Source of the DNA: Janthinobacterium sp.
Lineage (GTDB): Bacteria > Pseudomonadota > Gammaproteobacteria > Burkholderiales > Burkholderiaceae_D
DNA: 34,205 nucleotides
Reading direction: 5' to 3'
Assembly: GCA_003133225.1 (NCBI GenBank)
Contig: PKWL01000158.1
Location: 1-34,205, forward strand
A program made the position numbers and the translations under genes. The notes beneath the pieces are model-generated. The model ran no database searches. It was not told the origin of the DNA and saw only the letters and a program-made list of their open reading frames with translations. This document shows positions 6,672 to 15,779 of the stretch, in pieces (position 1 is the stretch's first letter; each line of letters begins with the position of its first letter).

Positions 6672-8573
6672 CTAACGCTCCAAAACGTATTTTCCGGGTG
6701 CGGCATCGAGCGGCGGGTAGCCCGTATCTGGCGAACCAGGCGAAGGAGGAAACATTTGGCCGCTGGCCCGGCTGTCGAGCCACTCGATCCACACCGGCCA
6801 CCACGACCCTTCTGCTGTTGGCGTGGCCGCCAGCCAGGAATCCGGATCGACGTGCTCCGCTTGGCGGCCATCGGCCGCGTAGCGGAAATGGCGCCCGGCA
6901 TGGCCGGGTTCACTGACGATACCGGCATTGTGACCGCCGCTGGTAAGAACAAATGCCACCTCGGTGTCGGTGGCGAGCTTGATCTTGTATACGGAGCGCC
7001 ACGGCGCGACATGATCCTTCTCCGTCGCCACCACAAACACGGGCACCCGGATATCGCCCAGCGCGATGGGACGCCCATCAACTTGGTAGCGCCCTTCAAA
7101 TAAATCGTTGTTGAGGAACAGGCGGCGCAAATACTCGCTGTGCATGCGATATGGCATGCGCGTCGCATCGGCATTCCACGCCATCAGATCGTTCATTGGT
7201 GTGCGCTGACCCATCAGGTACTGTTGCACGATCTGCGACCAGATCAAATCGTTCGAGCGCAGTAATTGGAAGGCGCCAGCCATCTGTTTGGTATCGAGAT
7301 AGCCCTTGTCCCACATCGCATCTTCCAGGTAGCTGACCTGGCTATGATCGATAAATAGCATCAGCTCGCCGGCTTCTGTGAAGTCCGTTTGCGCTGCCAG
7401 CAGTGTGACCGAATGAATCACCGGGTCAGCCTCGCGTGCGAGGTAGGCTGCGGCTATCGACAACAGCGTGCCGCCGAGGCAGTAGCCGACGGTGTCGACC
7501 TTGCATCCTGGAACAACCGTTTGCACCGCCTTGAGCGCGTCCAGCACGCCCAGGTGCAGGTAGTCTTCCATGCCCAGATCACGGTCGTCGGGGCCCGGGT
7601 TGTGCCATGAGATCATGAATACGGTATGACCACGGTCGAGCAGGTAGCGCACCAGGGAATTTTCGGGCGACAAGTCAAGAATATAATACTTCATGATCCA
7701 GGCCGGCACGACCAGTACCGGCTCGGCGTTGACCTGTGCCGTAGTGGGAAAATACTGGATCAGCTCGATGAGCCGGTTGCGAAAAATCACCTTGCCGGGG
7801 GTAGCTGCCACCTTGTCGCCCGCTCGGAATTGGTCCAGCTCAACTGGCTGATTGCCACCGGCAGTGCTGTTCCAGTCTTCCTGAAAATTGCGCAGACCGC
7901 GCAGCAGGTTTTGGCCGTGTTCCTTCATCGTCGCATCAAGTACCAGTGGGTTGGTGGCTATGAAATTGACCGGTGACACCACATCGAGCAGTTGCCGGGC
8001 AACGAACGAGACAACTTGCTCATGATGCGCCGACACTCCGACAATACCCGTGGTAGCGTTGTGCCACCACTGTTGCTGCAACAAAAAAGCTTGCGAATAC
8101 AGGTTAAACGGCCACTGTTGCCAGGCGGCGTCGCGAAAACGCTGGTCCTGCTCCAAGGGTTCAATGCATGGCCATGCTGCGCCCCTTGAACTAGCTTGCG
8201 CCAGGTAATTTGCCAATCGAGCCCCTTTGCGGACGCTTTTCTCGGCCAATCGTCCCAATTTTCCTGGCGATACGGACAAGTGCACGGCCCAATCAAAATA
8301 GGCAAGCGCGAGGCTGGCCGGCGATATGCCAAGCGTGGCACGCGCCATGTTTGCATGTATTGCTCGGTCAAGGGAACTGGGGGCCTCGACTTCAACGGCA
8401 AGGCCGCATGTGGTCGGGAAAGCAGGAATCAATTTATTGGTCCAATTTGCAGGACCATCTACCGAGCCGCCGGCCAAGTCTTGCCATTGTTTCAGCCATT
8501 GCTTCGCTGCGTCCGGCCAAAAAGACAATTGACCTTCATCTGAGGGAGGTGAAATTGTTGTCATATTATTCAT
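6672..8573 (-). CDS. phaC: Class I poly(3-hydroxyalkanoate) synthase
   Basis: A 633-residue PHA synthase that joins (R)-3-hydroxyacyl-CoA units into polyester on the granule surface. The PhaC N-terminal domain is followed by an alpha/beta-hydrolase fold with the lipase-like box GYCLGG; the nucleophile is Cys365. The catalytic Asp lies in ATEKDHVAPWRS, the His in SGGHNAGIVSEPG, and the C-terminus is GKYVLER, as usual for class I. It is about 40 residues longer than the Cupriavidus enzyme, mostly at the N-terminus. The start overlaps the nitroreductase stop by one base (TAATG), so the two genes are translated together. Neighbours ackA and pta place it in a module disposing of surplus acetyl-CoA and reductant, a setting like low-oxygen gene clusters of Burkholderia. 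This may not be the cell's only phaC. Confidence 0.93.
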   Translation of the reverse strand: MNNMTTISPPSDEGQLSFWPDAAKQWLKQWQDLAGGSVDGPANWTNKLIPAFPTTCGLAVEVEAPSSLDRAIHANMARATLGISPASLALAYFDWAVHLSVSPGKLGRLAEKSVRKGARLANYLAQASSRGAAWPCIEPLEQDQRFRDAAWQQWPFNLYSQAFLLQQQWWHNATTGIVGVSAHHEQVVSFVARQLLDVVSPVNFIATNPLVLDATMKEHGQNLLRGLRNFQEDWNSTAGGNQPVELDQFRAGDKVAATPGKVIFRNRLIELIQYFPTTAQVNAEPVLVVPAWIMKYYILDLSPENSLVRYLLDRGHTVFMISWHNPGPDDRDLGMEDYLHLGVLDALKAVQTVVPGCKVDTVGYCLGGTLLSIAAAYLAREADPVIHSVTLLAAQTDFTEAGELMLFIDHSQVSYLEDAMWDKGYLDTKQMAGAFQLLRSNDLIWSQIVQQYLMGQRTPMNDLMAWNADATRMPYRMHSEYLRRLFLNNDLFEGRYQVDGRPIALGDIRVPVFVVATEKDHVAPWRSVYKIKLATDTEVAFVLTSGGHNAGIVSEPGHAGRHFRYAADGRQAEHVDPDSWLAATPTAEGSWWPVWIEWLDSRASGQMFPPSPGSPDTGYPPLDAAPGKYVLER

Positions 8574-9169
8574 TACGAGCCGCCTTTCCAGGAGAGAATC
8601 AACGGGTTCGCCCGTTGAGTGATAGGGGTCTCCCCGTTGGGGACACCCACGATGACTGGCGCGACGACATCGAACTCCACCGGGATGCCGAGCTCGGTCT
8701 TTATTTGCGGACTATTCAAGCCGCCGACGGCCGAGCCGATGACGCAAGTGCCCAGTCCCATGGCATAGGCTGCCAGCATCAGGTTTTCTGCAGCAAGCCA
8801 GCAGTCAGCCGCCACGAAGCGCCCCGTTGATTTTGCGCAGATGACGATGAGTGTATCTGCGTCATAGAACATATCGAAATTGGGGTCGTGAAAATTTGCG
8901 AACGATTCCTCGCTTTGATCTGCCTGACCGGGCGCATGCTGCGCGGTGAATGGCGGTCGCGCCAATTCGGAAAGTTGTTTCAACAACGCTCTACCCTGGA
9001 CCACCACGAATGCCCATTGCTCTTCATGGATGGCAGTCGGGGCGCGGGTTGCCGCAACAAGTAGTCCGTTGATCGTTTCACGGTCGAGCCGGTCCGACGC
9101 ATACGAACGGACTGATTTCCGTTTGGCGATTGCCTCCATCACGCCCATTGTTGCATCTCGATTCGTCAT
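8573..9169 (-). CDS. Nitroreductase-family FMN oxidoreductase
   Basis: A 198-residue protein of the nitroreductase fold: FMN-binding start AIAKRKSVRSYASDRLD, the segment AATRAPTAIHEEQW, and the C-terminal half with LAAYAMGLGTCVIGSAVGGLN and GVPNGETP. Such proteins are FMN-dependent dimers that use NAD(P)H; the physiological substrate here is unknown. The start has GGGAG six bases upstream. Its stop is shared with the phaC start, and ackA ends 63 bases upstream, so it is part of the phaC/ackA/pta group. A role as an electron sink under low oxygen would fit but is inference. Confidence 0.85.
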   Translation of the reverse strand: MTNRDATMGVMEAIAKRKSVRSYASDRLDRETINGLLVAATRAPTAIHEEQWAFVVVQGRALLKQLSELARPPFTAQHAPGQADQSEESFANFHDPNFDMFYDADTLIVICAKSTGRFVAADCWLAAENLMLAAYAMGLGTCVIGSAVGGLNSPQIKTELGIPVEFDVVAPVIVGVPNGETPITQRANPLILSWKGGS

Positions 9170-9232
9170 CAGCTACTCCCTATTTATCGGGAAATTGCGT
9201 CCCATTGCCTTGTTGGATAACTGCGCATCAGC

Positions 9233-10420
9233 CTATCGTCGCGTAATCACCTGTTGGGTATGCTGCGCGATGATCAAATCCTCGTCGGTCGGGATGACCC
9301 ATGCGGATACCTTACTGCCGGCCGGTGAAAGGCATGGCCCATCGCCCGTATTGGCTCGGGCATCAAGTTCAATGCCCAACCAGCTAGCATCGATACAGAC
9401 GCGACGTCGTATTTCCGCTGCGTGTTCGCCAATGCCGGCCGTGAAAACTAAGCCATCAAGGCCACCAAGAGCTGCGGCCAGAGAACCCAGCTCGCGACTG
9501 ATTCGATAGACGAACAGGTCAACGGCTTCTGCTGCATGCGGATCAGCGCTAGCCAAAAGAGTTTGCATATCATCACTGAAGCCGGATATCCCGAACAGGC
9601 CACAGTCGTGATACAACAGCTTAGTGACGGCATCGGCGCTCAAGCCTTTTTCTTGCATCAAATAGAGGATAACGCCGGGATCCAGACTGCCGCAGCGGCG
9701 ACTCATCGGCAATCCATCGAGCGCCGTAAACCCCATGCTTGTGGCAACGCTTTTGCCATTTTGCATAGCACACATGCTTGCCCCAGATCCCAAATGGGCA
9801 ACGACGATGCGTGCGCGCGACAGTTCCAGCCCCATCACCTGGGGCAGCACGCTGGCGATATATTCATAGGACAAACCGTGGAAACCATAACGCCGTATGC
9901 CCTCATCCGTGAGCGAGCGCGGCAATGCAAAATTTGTGACGACCGGCGCTTGCGCATGATGAAACGACGTATCAAAGCAGGCCACCTGCGATAGTCCAGG
10001 ATGAAGTTTTTCTATGGCTTCGATGGCTGCGATATGGTGTGGTTGATGCAATGGGGCGAGCGCTATTAAGCGCCGCAGTGCATCGATGACCTTGCCATCA
10101 ATTAGTACCGGAACGGCGTAGAGCGCGCCGCCATGAACGACGCGATGGCCTGCTGCAACCAGTTCATGCTCCAAAAAATGCCGGGAAATCCAGTTCAGAA
10201 GAACATCCAGTGCCTCTTCGTGGTTACTTCCTTGCCGCAAGGTTTGGTCAGCTAGCGCATTACCTTTGCCATCGGCTGCCCCAAAGTGAGCACTTTGTCC
10301 AATCCTTGACAGCTGGCCCTCACACAACAAATCTGCCTTACTGGGCACACCATGCGAGTGAAATAGCGAGAATTTGATACTCGAAGAACCCGCGTTCAGT
10401 ATGAGGATGGCGTCCTTCAT
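9233..10420 (-). CDS. ackA: Acetate kinase
   Basis: A 395-residue ASKHA-fold kinase interconverting acetyl-phosphate plus ADP and acetate plus ATP, of normal length. It opens with the family's ILNAGSSSIKFSLF phosphate motif. The middle has HRVVHGG and VAHLGSGASMCA, and the adenosine motif is TAGIGEHAAEIRRRV. The ATG at 10420 overlaps the pta stop as TGATG, so AckA and Pta are made in step; upstream in-frame codons lie inside pta. Together the two enzymes turn acetyl-CoA into acetate with ATP gain, which suits fermentation-like conditions or benzoyl-CoA degradation with surplus acetyl-CoA. Confidence 0.95.
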   Translation of the reverse strand: MKDAILILNAGSSSIKFSLFHSHGVPSKADLLCEGQLSRIGQSAHFGAADGKGNALADQTLRQGSNHEEALDVLLNWISRHFLEHELVAAGHRVVHGGALYAVPVLIDGKVIDALRRLIALAPLHQPHHIAAIEAIEKLHPGLSQVACFDTSFHHAQAPVVTNFALPRSLTDEGIRRYGFHGLSYEYIASVLPQVMGLELSRARIVVAHLGSGASMCAMQNGKSVATSMGFTALDGLPMSRRCGSLDPGVILYLMQEKGLSADAVTKLLYHDCGLFGISGFSDDMQTLLASADPHAAEAVDLFVYRISRELGSLAAALGGLDGLVFTAGIGEHAAEIRRRVCIDASWLGIELDARANTGDGPCLSPAGSKVSAWVIPTDEDLIIAQHTQQVITRR

Positions 10421-11811
10421 CACACTGCCTTGACCCGATGGCGTGCCAACAGCAATCCTATAGCGCAAGAACCCAGCCGCGCTAGCGTCTTGTCGGCGCG
10501 GCTAGTTAGTATGATCGGCACGCGTGCGCCGAGTACGATGCCGGCCATTTCCGCATCTGCCAAGTACTCAAGTTGTTTCGCCAACATATTTCCCGCTTCA
10601 ATGTCGGGGACCACGAAGATGTTGGCGGCACCGGCAACGGGCGAGACGATGCCTTTGGTGGCGGCGGCTTCTACGGAAACTGCGTTATCGAAAGCCAAGG
10701 GCCCATCTAGGATGGCGCCGGTAATCTGGCCGCGCTCCGCCATTTTGCACAATGCCGCAGCGTCAAGCGTGGACTTGATGCTCGAGGTGACGGTTTCGAC
10801 AGCCGACAACAGCGCTACCCGCGGCTGTGGAATGCCGAGCGCATGGGCGAGGTCAATGGCGTTTTGCACGATGTCGCGCTTGTCTTCCAGCGTCGGATAG
10901 ATGTTTAGCGCAGCATCGGTGATAAACAGTGGCCGCGGGTAACCAGGTGCATCAATGGCAAATACATGGCTCATGCGGCGCGAGGTGCGCAAGCCGGTCT
11001 CCGGCGCCACCACCGCACGCATCAGCTCATCGGTGTGGAGTGCGCCTTTCATCAGTGCTTCCACCTGGCCGGAACGTGCCATCGCCACGGCCAGAATGGC
11101 GGCCGCTTCGCTGTGTTCGGTAGCCACAATTTCATAGGGCGAGAGGTCGATGTCGGCTTGCTGGGCGACGAGACGAATTTTTGCTTCGGGGCCCACCAAA
11201 ACAGGAATAATCAGGCCCAGTCGCGCCGCTTCGATGGCGCCGACGAGTGACACGGCATCAACTGGATGAACGACCGCCGTAAGGAGCGGCTGCAAGCCGC
11301 GTGTCATGGCGATCAGATGTTGATAGCGGCGGCCTTTTTCAATGGGGCCGAGCTCGGGCAAGAGCACGCGTGGTCGCGAGACTTTCTCGATCGGCGCAAT
11401 GACTTCGGCGCGGCCGGTAATGACCGGCTCGCCACGCTGGTTGGTAATGGCGCACTCTAGCAACACGTGCTGGTTCGTGACCATCTTGTCAACGACTTTG
11501 ACGACTACAGTGACGGTGTCGCCCAACCCGACAGGCGCGAGGAACTTTAGCGATTGATCAAAATAAATGGTTCCAAGACCCGGCAGTTGCGTGCCAAGCA
11601 AGGTTGAAATCAAGGCTCCGCCCCACATGCCGTGCGCAATGATCTTGTGAAACCTAGCGTCCTCGGCGCATTCGGCGTCGACATGTGCAGGGCTCACGTC
11701 GCCTGACATGGTGGCGAACAGCGAAATGTCCTTGTGGCTAAGGGTGCGCGTCAGCCGCGCTGAGGAGCCAATCTTGATCTCGTCGAACGTCAGGTTCTCA
11801 ATGCGATCCAT
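10420..11811 (-). CDS. pta: MaoC hydratase-phosphate acetyltransferase fusion
   Basis: A 463-residue two-domain protein. Residues 1-140 form a MaoC hotdog with the R-hydratase signature FATMSGDVSPAHVD and IIAHGMWGGAL. Residues about 155-460 are a phosphate acetyl/butyryltransferase domain (for example LGIPQPRVALLSAVE, PVAGAANIFVVPDIEAGNM). The Pta domain converts acetyl-CoA and phosphate to acetyl-phosphate for AckA. This fusion is known in proteobacteria as a bifunctional enoyl-CoA hydratase/phosphate acetyltransferase. The hydratase half could make (R)-3-hydroxyacyl-CoA for the neighbouring PhaC; this is inference. The start has GAGG five bases upstream. It is the first gene of the group. 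Confidence 0.92.
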   Translation of the reverse strand: MDRIENLTFDEIKIGSSARLTRTLSHKDISLFATMSGDVSPAHVDAECAEDARFHKIIAHGMWGGALISTLLGTQLPGLGTIYFDQSLKFLAPVGLGDTVTVVVKVVDKMVTNQHVLLECAITNQRGEPVITGRAEVIAPIEKVSRPRVLLPELGPIEKGRRYQHLIAMTRGLQPLLTAVVHPVDAVSLVGAIEAARLGLIIPVLVGPEAKIRLVAQQADIDLSPYEIVATEHSEAAAILAVAMARSGQVEALMKGALHTDELMRAVVAPETGLRTSRRMSHVFAIDAPGYPRPLFITDAALNIYPTLEDKRDIVQNAIDLAHALGIPQPRVALLSAVETVTSSIKSTLDAAALCKMAERGQITGAILDGPLAFDNAVSVEAAATKGIVSPVAGAANIFVVPDIEAGNMLAKQLEYLADAEMAGIVLGARVPIILTSRADKTLARLGSCAIGLLLARHRVKAV

Positions 11812-12064
11812 AAATGCCTCTTTTTGTTAGATGTCCGTGCGCGAGCGCGCTGACGGGACCCATTAGATGGTCGTCAACCATCTTTTCCCCTTCGTAGAAA
11901 GTGACGGTCAATAGGCCGCCTCCGGTGCTCCTTTTTGACTCGCTAGCGACCTACTTCCTCCAAGATCCGTTGGCCATTTTCCGATTGGTCTTCACCACCT
12001 ATTTCGATAAAGTAGGCGTGGGCACCACCCCCGCTCCACCAAATAAAACCGAGCCACCACATGC
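11812..12064. other. Intergenic region upstream of pta
   Basis: No gene is visible. An inverted repeat GATGGT-CGTCA-ACCATC (11866-11882) is followed by TTTTCCCC on the plus strand. I found no convincing sigma-70, sigma-54 or FNR-type site for the pta-ackA-phaC group, although its promoter probably lies here. The ABC permease gene ends at the right-hand side. Confidence 0.3.
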
Positions 12065-13207
12065 CTAACCTCTGAAAATATCGAACGGCTCGATCTTGAG
12101 CACCTTGCGAACCCCGAGATAGCTGGAGATTCCGGCAATCAACACCACCATGCCGAACGCCAATTCAAGGTTCCAGAATGTGATCATCGCAGCGTAACCG
12201 GGCAGCCTGTAGCGGGCAATCGTAATCACCAGCGTCACCAGACCAATGCCCAGGCCGTACCCGGTCAGCGAGGTAAAGGTCGCCATGAATAGGATCATGT
12301 AAATGAGCTCGCGCCCTTTTGCGCCGATCGCCTTGAGCGCGCCGAATTTGTCCAGGTTTTCCAGGATGAAGGTGTAGAAGGTTTGACCGGAAATCGATAA
12401 TCCGACGATAAAGCTGATCACGGTCATCAACAAGATATTGGTGCCGATGCCGGTCTGGTACGTGTAATAAGCTGCCGTACGTTGGTTGAATTCATCCTTG
12501 GTCAGAGCTAGGTAGCCAAGCTTGTCCACTTGCTGCTTGATGCCTGCGATGGCGGCATCGTTCTTTGCCTGCACCAGCACATACGAGATGGTGAAGCGCG
12601 TGGTTGGGATGTATTCGATCGCACGATGGTAGGTGGTATAGAGCGTTGGTACACCGTTCAATCCGTTCGATGCGACCCCGGCAATGCCGACAATCACGCC
12701 GCGGTGATCATTGAGTTCGAACGTGGTACCAATCTTAGGCTTCTCCAGCTTCGAAAATTCCGCGTCGTTGACAACGAGGAATGCGTTGTCTGCATAGATG
12801 TCCTGAATATTGCCCTTTTGCAGCTCTGGACGACCAAACAGGCTGGTATCGTCCAGACCGACGACATTGACAGACTGAAAGGTACCGTTGCCCAGCTTGA
12901 GCTGCGCGCCGCCAATGAACAACGGCACCGCGTAACTGACGCCGTCCATACTGCGTACCGCGTCTAGCAGATAGTCAGGCATGGGAATCGACGTGGTGGG
13001 CGTATTGACGGCCGGGTCCATGATCCACATCGTGGCACCGATGTTGGTCACAGTCGAATAGGCGCGGTTCAGTATGCCGGCGAACATCGCTGTCATCTGC
13101 ACCATCAGGAACACGGCGAACGTGATCCCAATCAACAGCGCTGAGAACTTGGCCTTGTCATTGACCAGCAGCTTGAAGCCGATCCGCAGGATGCCAGAGT
13201 ACTTCAT
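12065..13207 (-). CDS. ABC transporter permease, DevC/FtsX type
   Basis: A 380-residue inner-membrane protein with one N-terminal membrane helix (around residues 20-43, LLIGITFAVFLMVQMTAMFAG), a periplasmic domain of about 200 residues, and three C-terminal helices with the FtsX/MacB-type core (LDKFGALKAIGAKGRELIYMI). One FtsX unit per chain means two copies per transporter. It closes the four-gene operon; its ATG overlaps the stop of the outer-membrane factor gene by four bases. This class, with an adaptor and ATPase, exports lipids, peptides or drugs from the periplasm by a mechanotransmission mechanism. No substrate can be assigned. Confidence 0.85.
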   Translation of the reverse strand: MKYSGILRIGFKLLVNDKAKFSALLIGITFAVFLMVQMTAMFAGILNRAYSTVTNIGATMWIMDPAVNTPTTSIPMPDYLLDAVRSMDGVSYAVPLFIGGAQLKLGNGTFQSVNVVGLDDTSLFGRPELQKGNIQDIYADNAFLVVNDAEFSKLEKPKIGTTFELNDHRGVIVGIAGVASNGLNGVPTLYTTYHRAIEYIPTTRFTISYVLVQAKNDAAIAGIKQQVDKLGYLALTKDEFNQRTAAYYTYQTGIGTNILLMTVISFIVGLSISGQTFYTFILENLDKFGALKAIGAKGRELIYMILFMATFTSLTGYGLGIGLVTLVITIARYRLPGYAAMITFWNLELAFGMVVLIAGISSYLGVRKVLKIEPFDIFRG

Positions 13208-14694
13208 GGCGCATGTCCTTGCCCACCCGGACTTTGCTCAAGCCACCAGCCGCCGCCCAGTGCCACGAACAGCGCGACCGTATCCTGGTGGCGCTGCGCG
13301 ACGGCCTGCAGATAGGCAATGCTCGCTTGGTGAAATTGTACATCGGCCGTCAACACATCCACGTACGCGGCCATGCCGGCGCGGTAATTGGCCTGCAACA
13401 TGTGGAGCGCCTCCAGGGCGGCGCTCTGCGCTTCGGCCTGCGCCTGCAGCGCCTCGGCATCATGCTCGAGCGACTTCAGGGCATCGGCGACCTGGGCAAA
13501 CGCATTTAGCACGGTTTGTCGATACGTTGCCTGTGACGCCTGATAGGCGTCGATCGCCGCCTTGCGGGCGTACCAAAGGCTGCCGCCCCGAAACAGGGGA
13601 ACCGAGAGCGAGGGGCCGATGCTCCAGAACCTGCCGCTTTCCGCCGATAGATTACCGAGGCTGGTGCCGGCGGCGCCGTAGGTGCCGCTCAAGCTGAAGC
13701 TCGGGAACATGGCGGCCGTGGCGACGCCGATGGTGGCGCTGGCAACATGCAGTTGCGCCTCTGCTTGCAAAATGTCCGGGCGCTGTCGCACCAAATCGGA
13801 CGGCAAGCTAACTGGCAAGTCCGTCGGCAGGGACAGTCCAGCTAGGTCAATGTCAGGGAGGGCGGCCATGGATGGCAGCTTGCCTTCAAGCGTCGCTAGC
13901 AAATGCTCGGACTGGTCGATCTTTTGCCTCAGCGCCGCCAGTGCCGCCAAGTTGGCGGCGATAAGGCTGCGTTGGCTCAAGACGCTTGCATACGCAGACG
14001 TACCGGCGTTGACCTGTGCCTGGGTTGCGCCAAGTTGCTGATTTTCCATCTCAATTAATTGCCCGGTCGCGCGAATCTGGGCGGCATAGGCCGCGCGCGC
14101 AATGCTCGTGTTGACGACATTGGCGGACAAAGTTAGGTAGGCCGCCTTGCTCGCGTAACGCTGGCTATCGGTCTGCGCCCGTAAACCTTCCACGGTGCGG
14201 CGTTCACCGCCGAACACGTCGAGCGTGTAGCCGATGCTGCCACTTAGCGTAACTAGATTGAAGAGCGTGCCTGTCGTTTGCAAGCCTTGCTGTAATGGCA
14301 AGCTGCGCTCGCGCACGCCGGCTAGTCCAGCATCGATTTGCGGAAAGAACACGCCATATCCGGCGCGCAGATTGTCCTGGCTTTGACGCAACGTCGCCTC
14401 GGACGCCTCGAGGGTTGGGTTATTGGTGATGGCCTGTTGGACCATGGCGTCCAATTGCGGGGATTGAAACAGACGCCACCAATCGGCCGGGATCGGGGCT
14501 CCGGATGTGAATCGTTGCGTATGGCCATCCGCCGCGACCGTTGTGCCCGCCTGCGGTTCGCTCGTGTAGCGATCCGCAACGGGTGGCGCGGGACGCACAA
14601 AATCCGGGCCCACCGCACAAGCGCACAGTGTCCCGGTCGCGATCATGCAAAAGCACGCGCTTCGCCAAATGGGCGTCCCAGCGAGCGGAAACAT
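13204..14694 (-). CDS. Outer-membrane efflux lipoprotein (NodT/OprM family)
   Basis: A 496-residue TolC-like channel protein. It starts with a lipoprotein signal peptide ending in the lipobox LCAC (residues about 23-26), so it is probably anchored by a lipidated Cys, and continues CAVGPDFVRPAPP as usual for NodT-type factors. Two outer-membrane efflux repeats follow, with the typical ADWWRLFQSPQLD, LRQSQDNLRAGYGVFFPQID and SLPSDLVRQRPDILQAEAQL. It forms a trimeric tunnel across the outer membrane and periplasm. The gene overlaps the adaptor gene by one base (TAATG) and the permease by four, so this exporter carries its own exit duct. Confidence 0.92.
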   Translation of the reverse strand: MFPLAGTPIWRSACFCMIATGTLCACAVGPDFVRPAPPVADRYTSEPQAGTTVAADGHTQRFTSGAPIPADWWRLFQSPQLDAMVQQAITNNPTLEASEATLRQSQDNLRAGYGVFFPQIDAGLAGVRERSLPLQQGLQTTGTLFNLVTLSGSIGYTLDVFGGERRTVEGLRAQTDSQRYASKAAYLTLSANVVNTSIARAAYAAQIRATGQLIEMENQQLGATQAQVNAGTSAYASVLSQRSLIAANLAALAALRQKIDQSEHLLATLEGKLPSMAALPDIDLAGLSLPTDLPVSLPSDLVRQRPDILQAEAQLHVASATIGVATAAMFPSFSLSGTYGAAGTSLGNLSAESGRFWSIGPSLSVPLFRGGSLWYARKAAIDAYQASQATYRQTVLNAFAQVADALKSLEHDAEALQAQAEAQSAALEALHMLQANYRAGMAAYVDVLTADVQFHQASIAYLQAVAQRHQDTVALFVALGGGWWLEQSPGGQGHAP

Positions 14695-15779
14695 TATTTC
14701 TGCCCTATGTAGACATCCACCTGTTGGCCTGGATAGACCATGGTGAGGTTTTTCTTCTGAAACCGGAAGATGACGGGCAGCACCCGCAGATCCACTTTCT
14801 CCTGGCGTTGATTGGATAGTTCGATCTTGGGCGACACATAAGGTTGCACCCGCACGAACTCCAGCGCAACCTTGATGTCGCTGCCGCGAATCGACATCTG
14901 CGCGTTAATATGCGCCGGGCTCGGCAAGTGTGCCACCAGGATTTCGTCAACATAACAGCGCACTGCCAGATATTTTTGGGACCCGCCCATGACGACTAAT
15001 GGATCGACCCCCTGGGTGTAGGTGTCATAGGTTCCTAGCGACGACACATAGCTACCGGCCGTGGCATTGACGCTCAGCACGACGCCGTCGGCCTGGGCTT
15101 TGATGGTGTATTTTTGCAGCAGCGCATGTGCAGCCTGGTACGCCTGTTTGGCCGCCTCATATTGTTTCCGTTGATTGATGATGTCGTAGCTCCATGCGCC
15201 CGCCTTGGTCAGGTCATATTGTTTGACCGCAACTTGAAGGCTGGTGACTGCCTGCTCGACCGCGTCCCTAGCCGTATCCACCACGTCCTGGCTAATCGAT
15301 TTTTGGTCGAGGTCGTACGATGCGCGGCGCTTGTCGTACTGGTCCCGCGCCGCCTTCAGGTTGGACGCGGCCTGTCCTACCTGCGCTTTGGCAACTGCCA
15401 GCGTTTCCTGTCTCGGCTGCGCCTTGAGTTCATGCAACAGCTCGAGCGCCGCTTCGGCCTGCAAACGCAACTGCTCAGTGGTGGCTTTTTGCACCGATTC
15501 GTCGATAGTCAACAGCGACATGCCGGCCGTTACCTTCTGGCCCTCATGCACGAAGACTTGAGTGATCGGGCCGGACACTTCAGGAAAAATATTAATGTTC
15601 TCTCCCGCCTGCTGTTCGCTCTCGATAATGCCGTTGGAATAGATGGCGCTCTGGTACGGGCTGCTGACCGGGGCAAACACGGGTGGCTGGGCTTTTTTTT
15701 CGATACCAAAGACGTAAGCGCTAACAAGTCCGGCCAGGATCCCTATTATCGAGAGCGCAAAGATGATCTTGTTTCTCAT
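14694..15779 (-). CDS. Periplasmic adaptor (HlyD/DevB-type membrane fusion protein)
   Basis: A 361-residue adaptor with an N-terminal membrane anchor (residues 4-27, IIFALSIIGILAGLVSAYVFG). The first half of the lipoyl domain (NINIFPEVSGPITQVFVHEGQKV) leads into a long coiled-coil hairpin (about residues 90-225, many Ala/Gln/Lys heptads), then the second lipoyl half (YTIKAQADGVVLSVNATAGSY) and a beta-barrel. The arrangement matches DevB-like adaptors of ABC exporters. The start has AAGGGG five bases upstream and overlaps the ATPase stop by four bases. It links the inner-membrane ABC unit with the outer-membrane channel encoded next. Confidence 0.9.
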   Translation of the reverse strand: MRNKIIFALSIIGILAGLVSAYVFGIEKKAQPPVFAPVSSPYQSAIYSNGIIESEQQAGENINIFPEVSGPITQVFVHEGQKVTAGMSLLTIDESVQKATTEQLRLQAEAALELLHELKAQPRQETLAVAKAQVGQAASNLKAARDQYDKRRASYDLDQKSISQDVVDTARDAVEQAVTSLQVAVKQYDLTKAGAWSYDIINQRKQYEAAKQAYQAAHALLQKYTIKAQADGVVLSVNATAGSYVSSLGTYDTYTQGVDPLVVMGGSQKYLAVRCYVDEILVAHLPSPAHINAQMSIRGSDIKVALEFVRVQPYVSPKIELSNQRQEKVDLRVLPVIFRFQKKNLTMVYPGQQVDVYIGQK

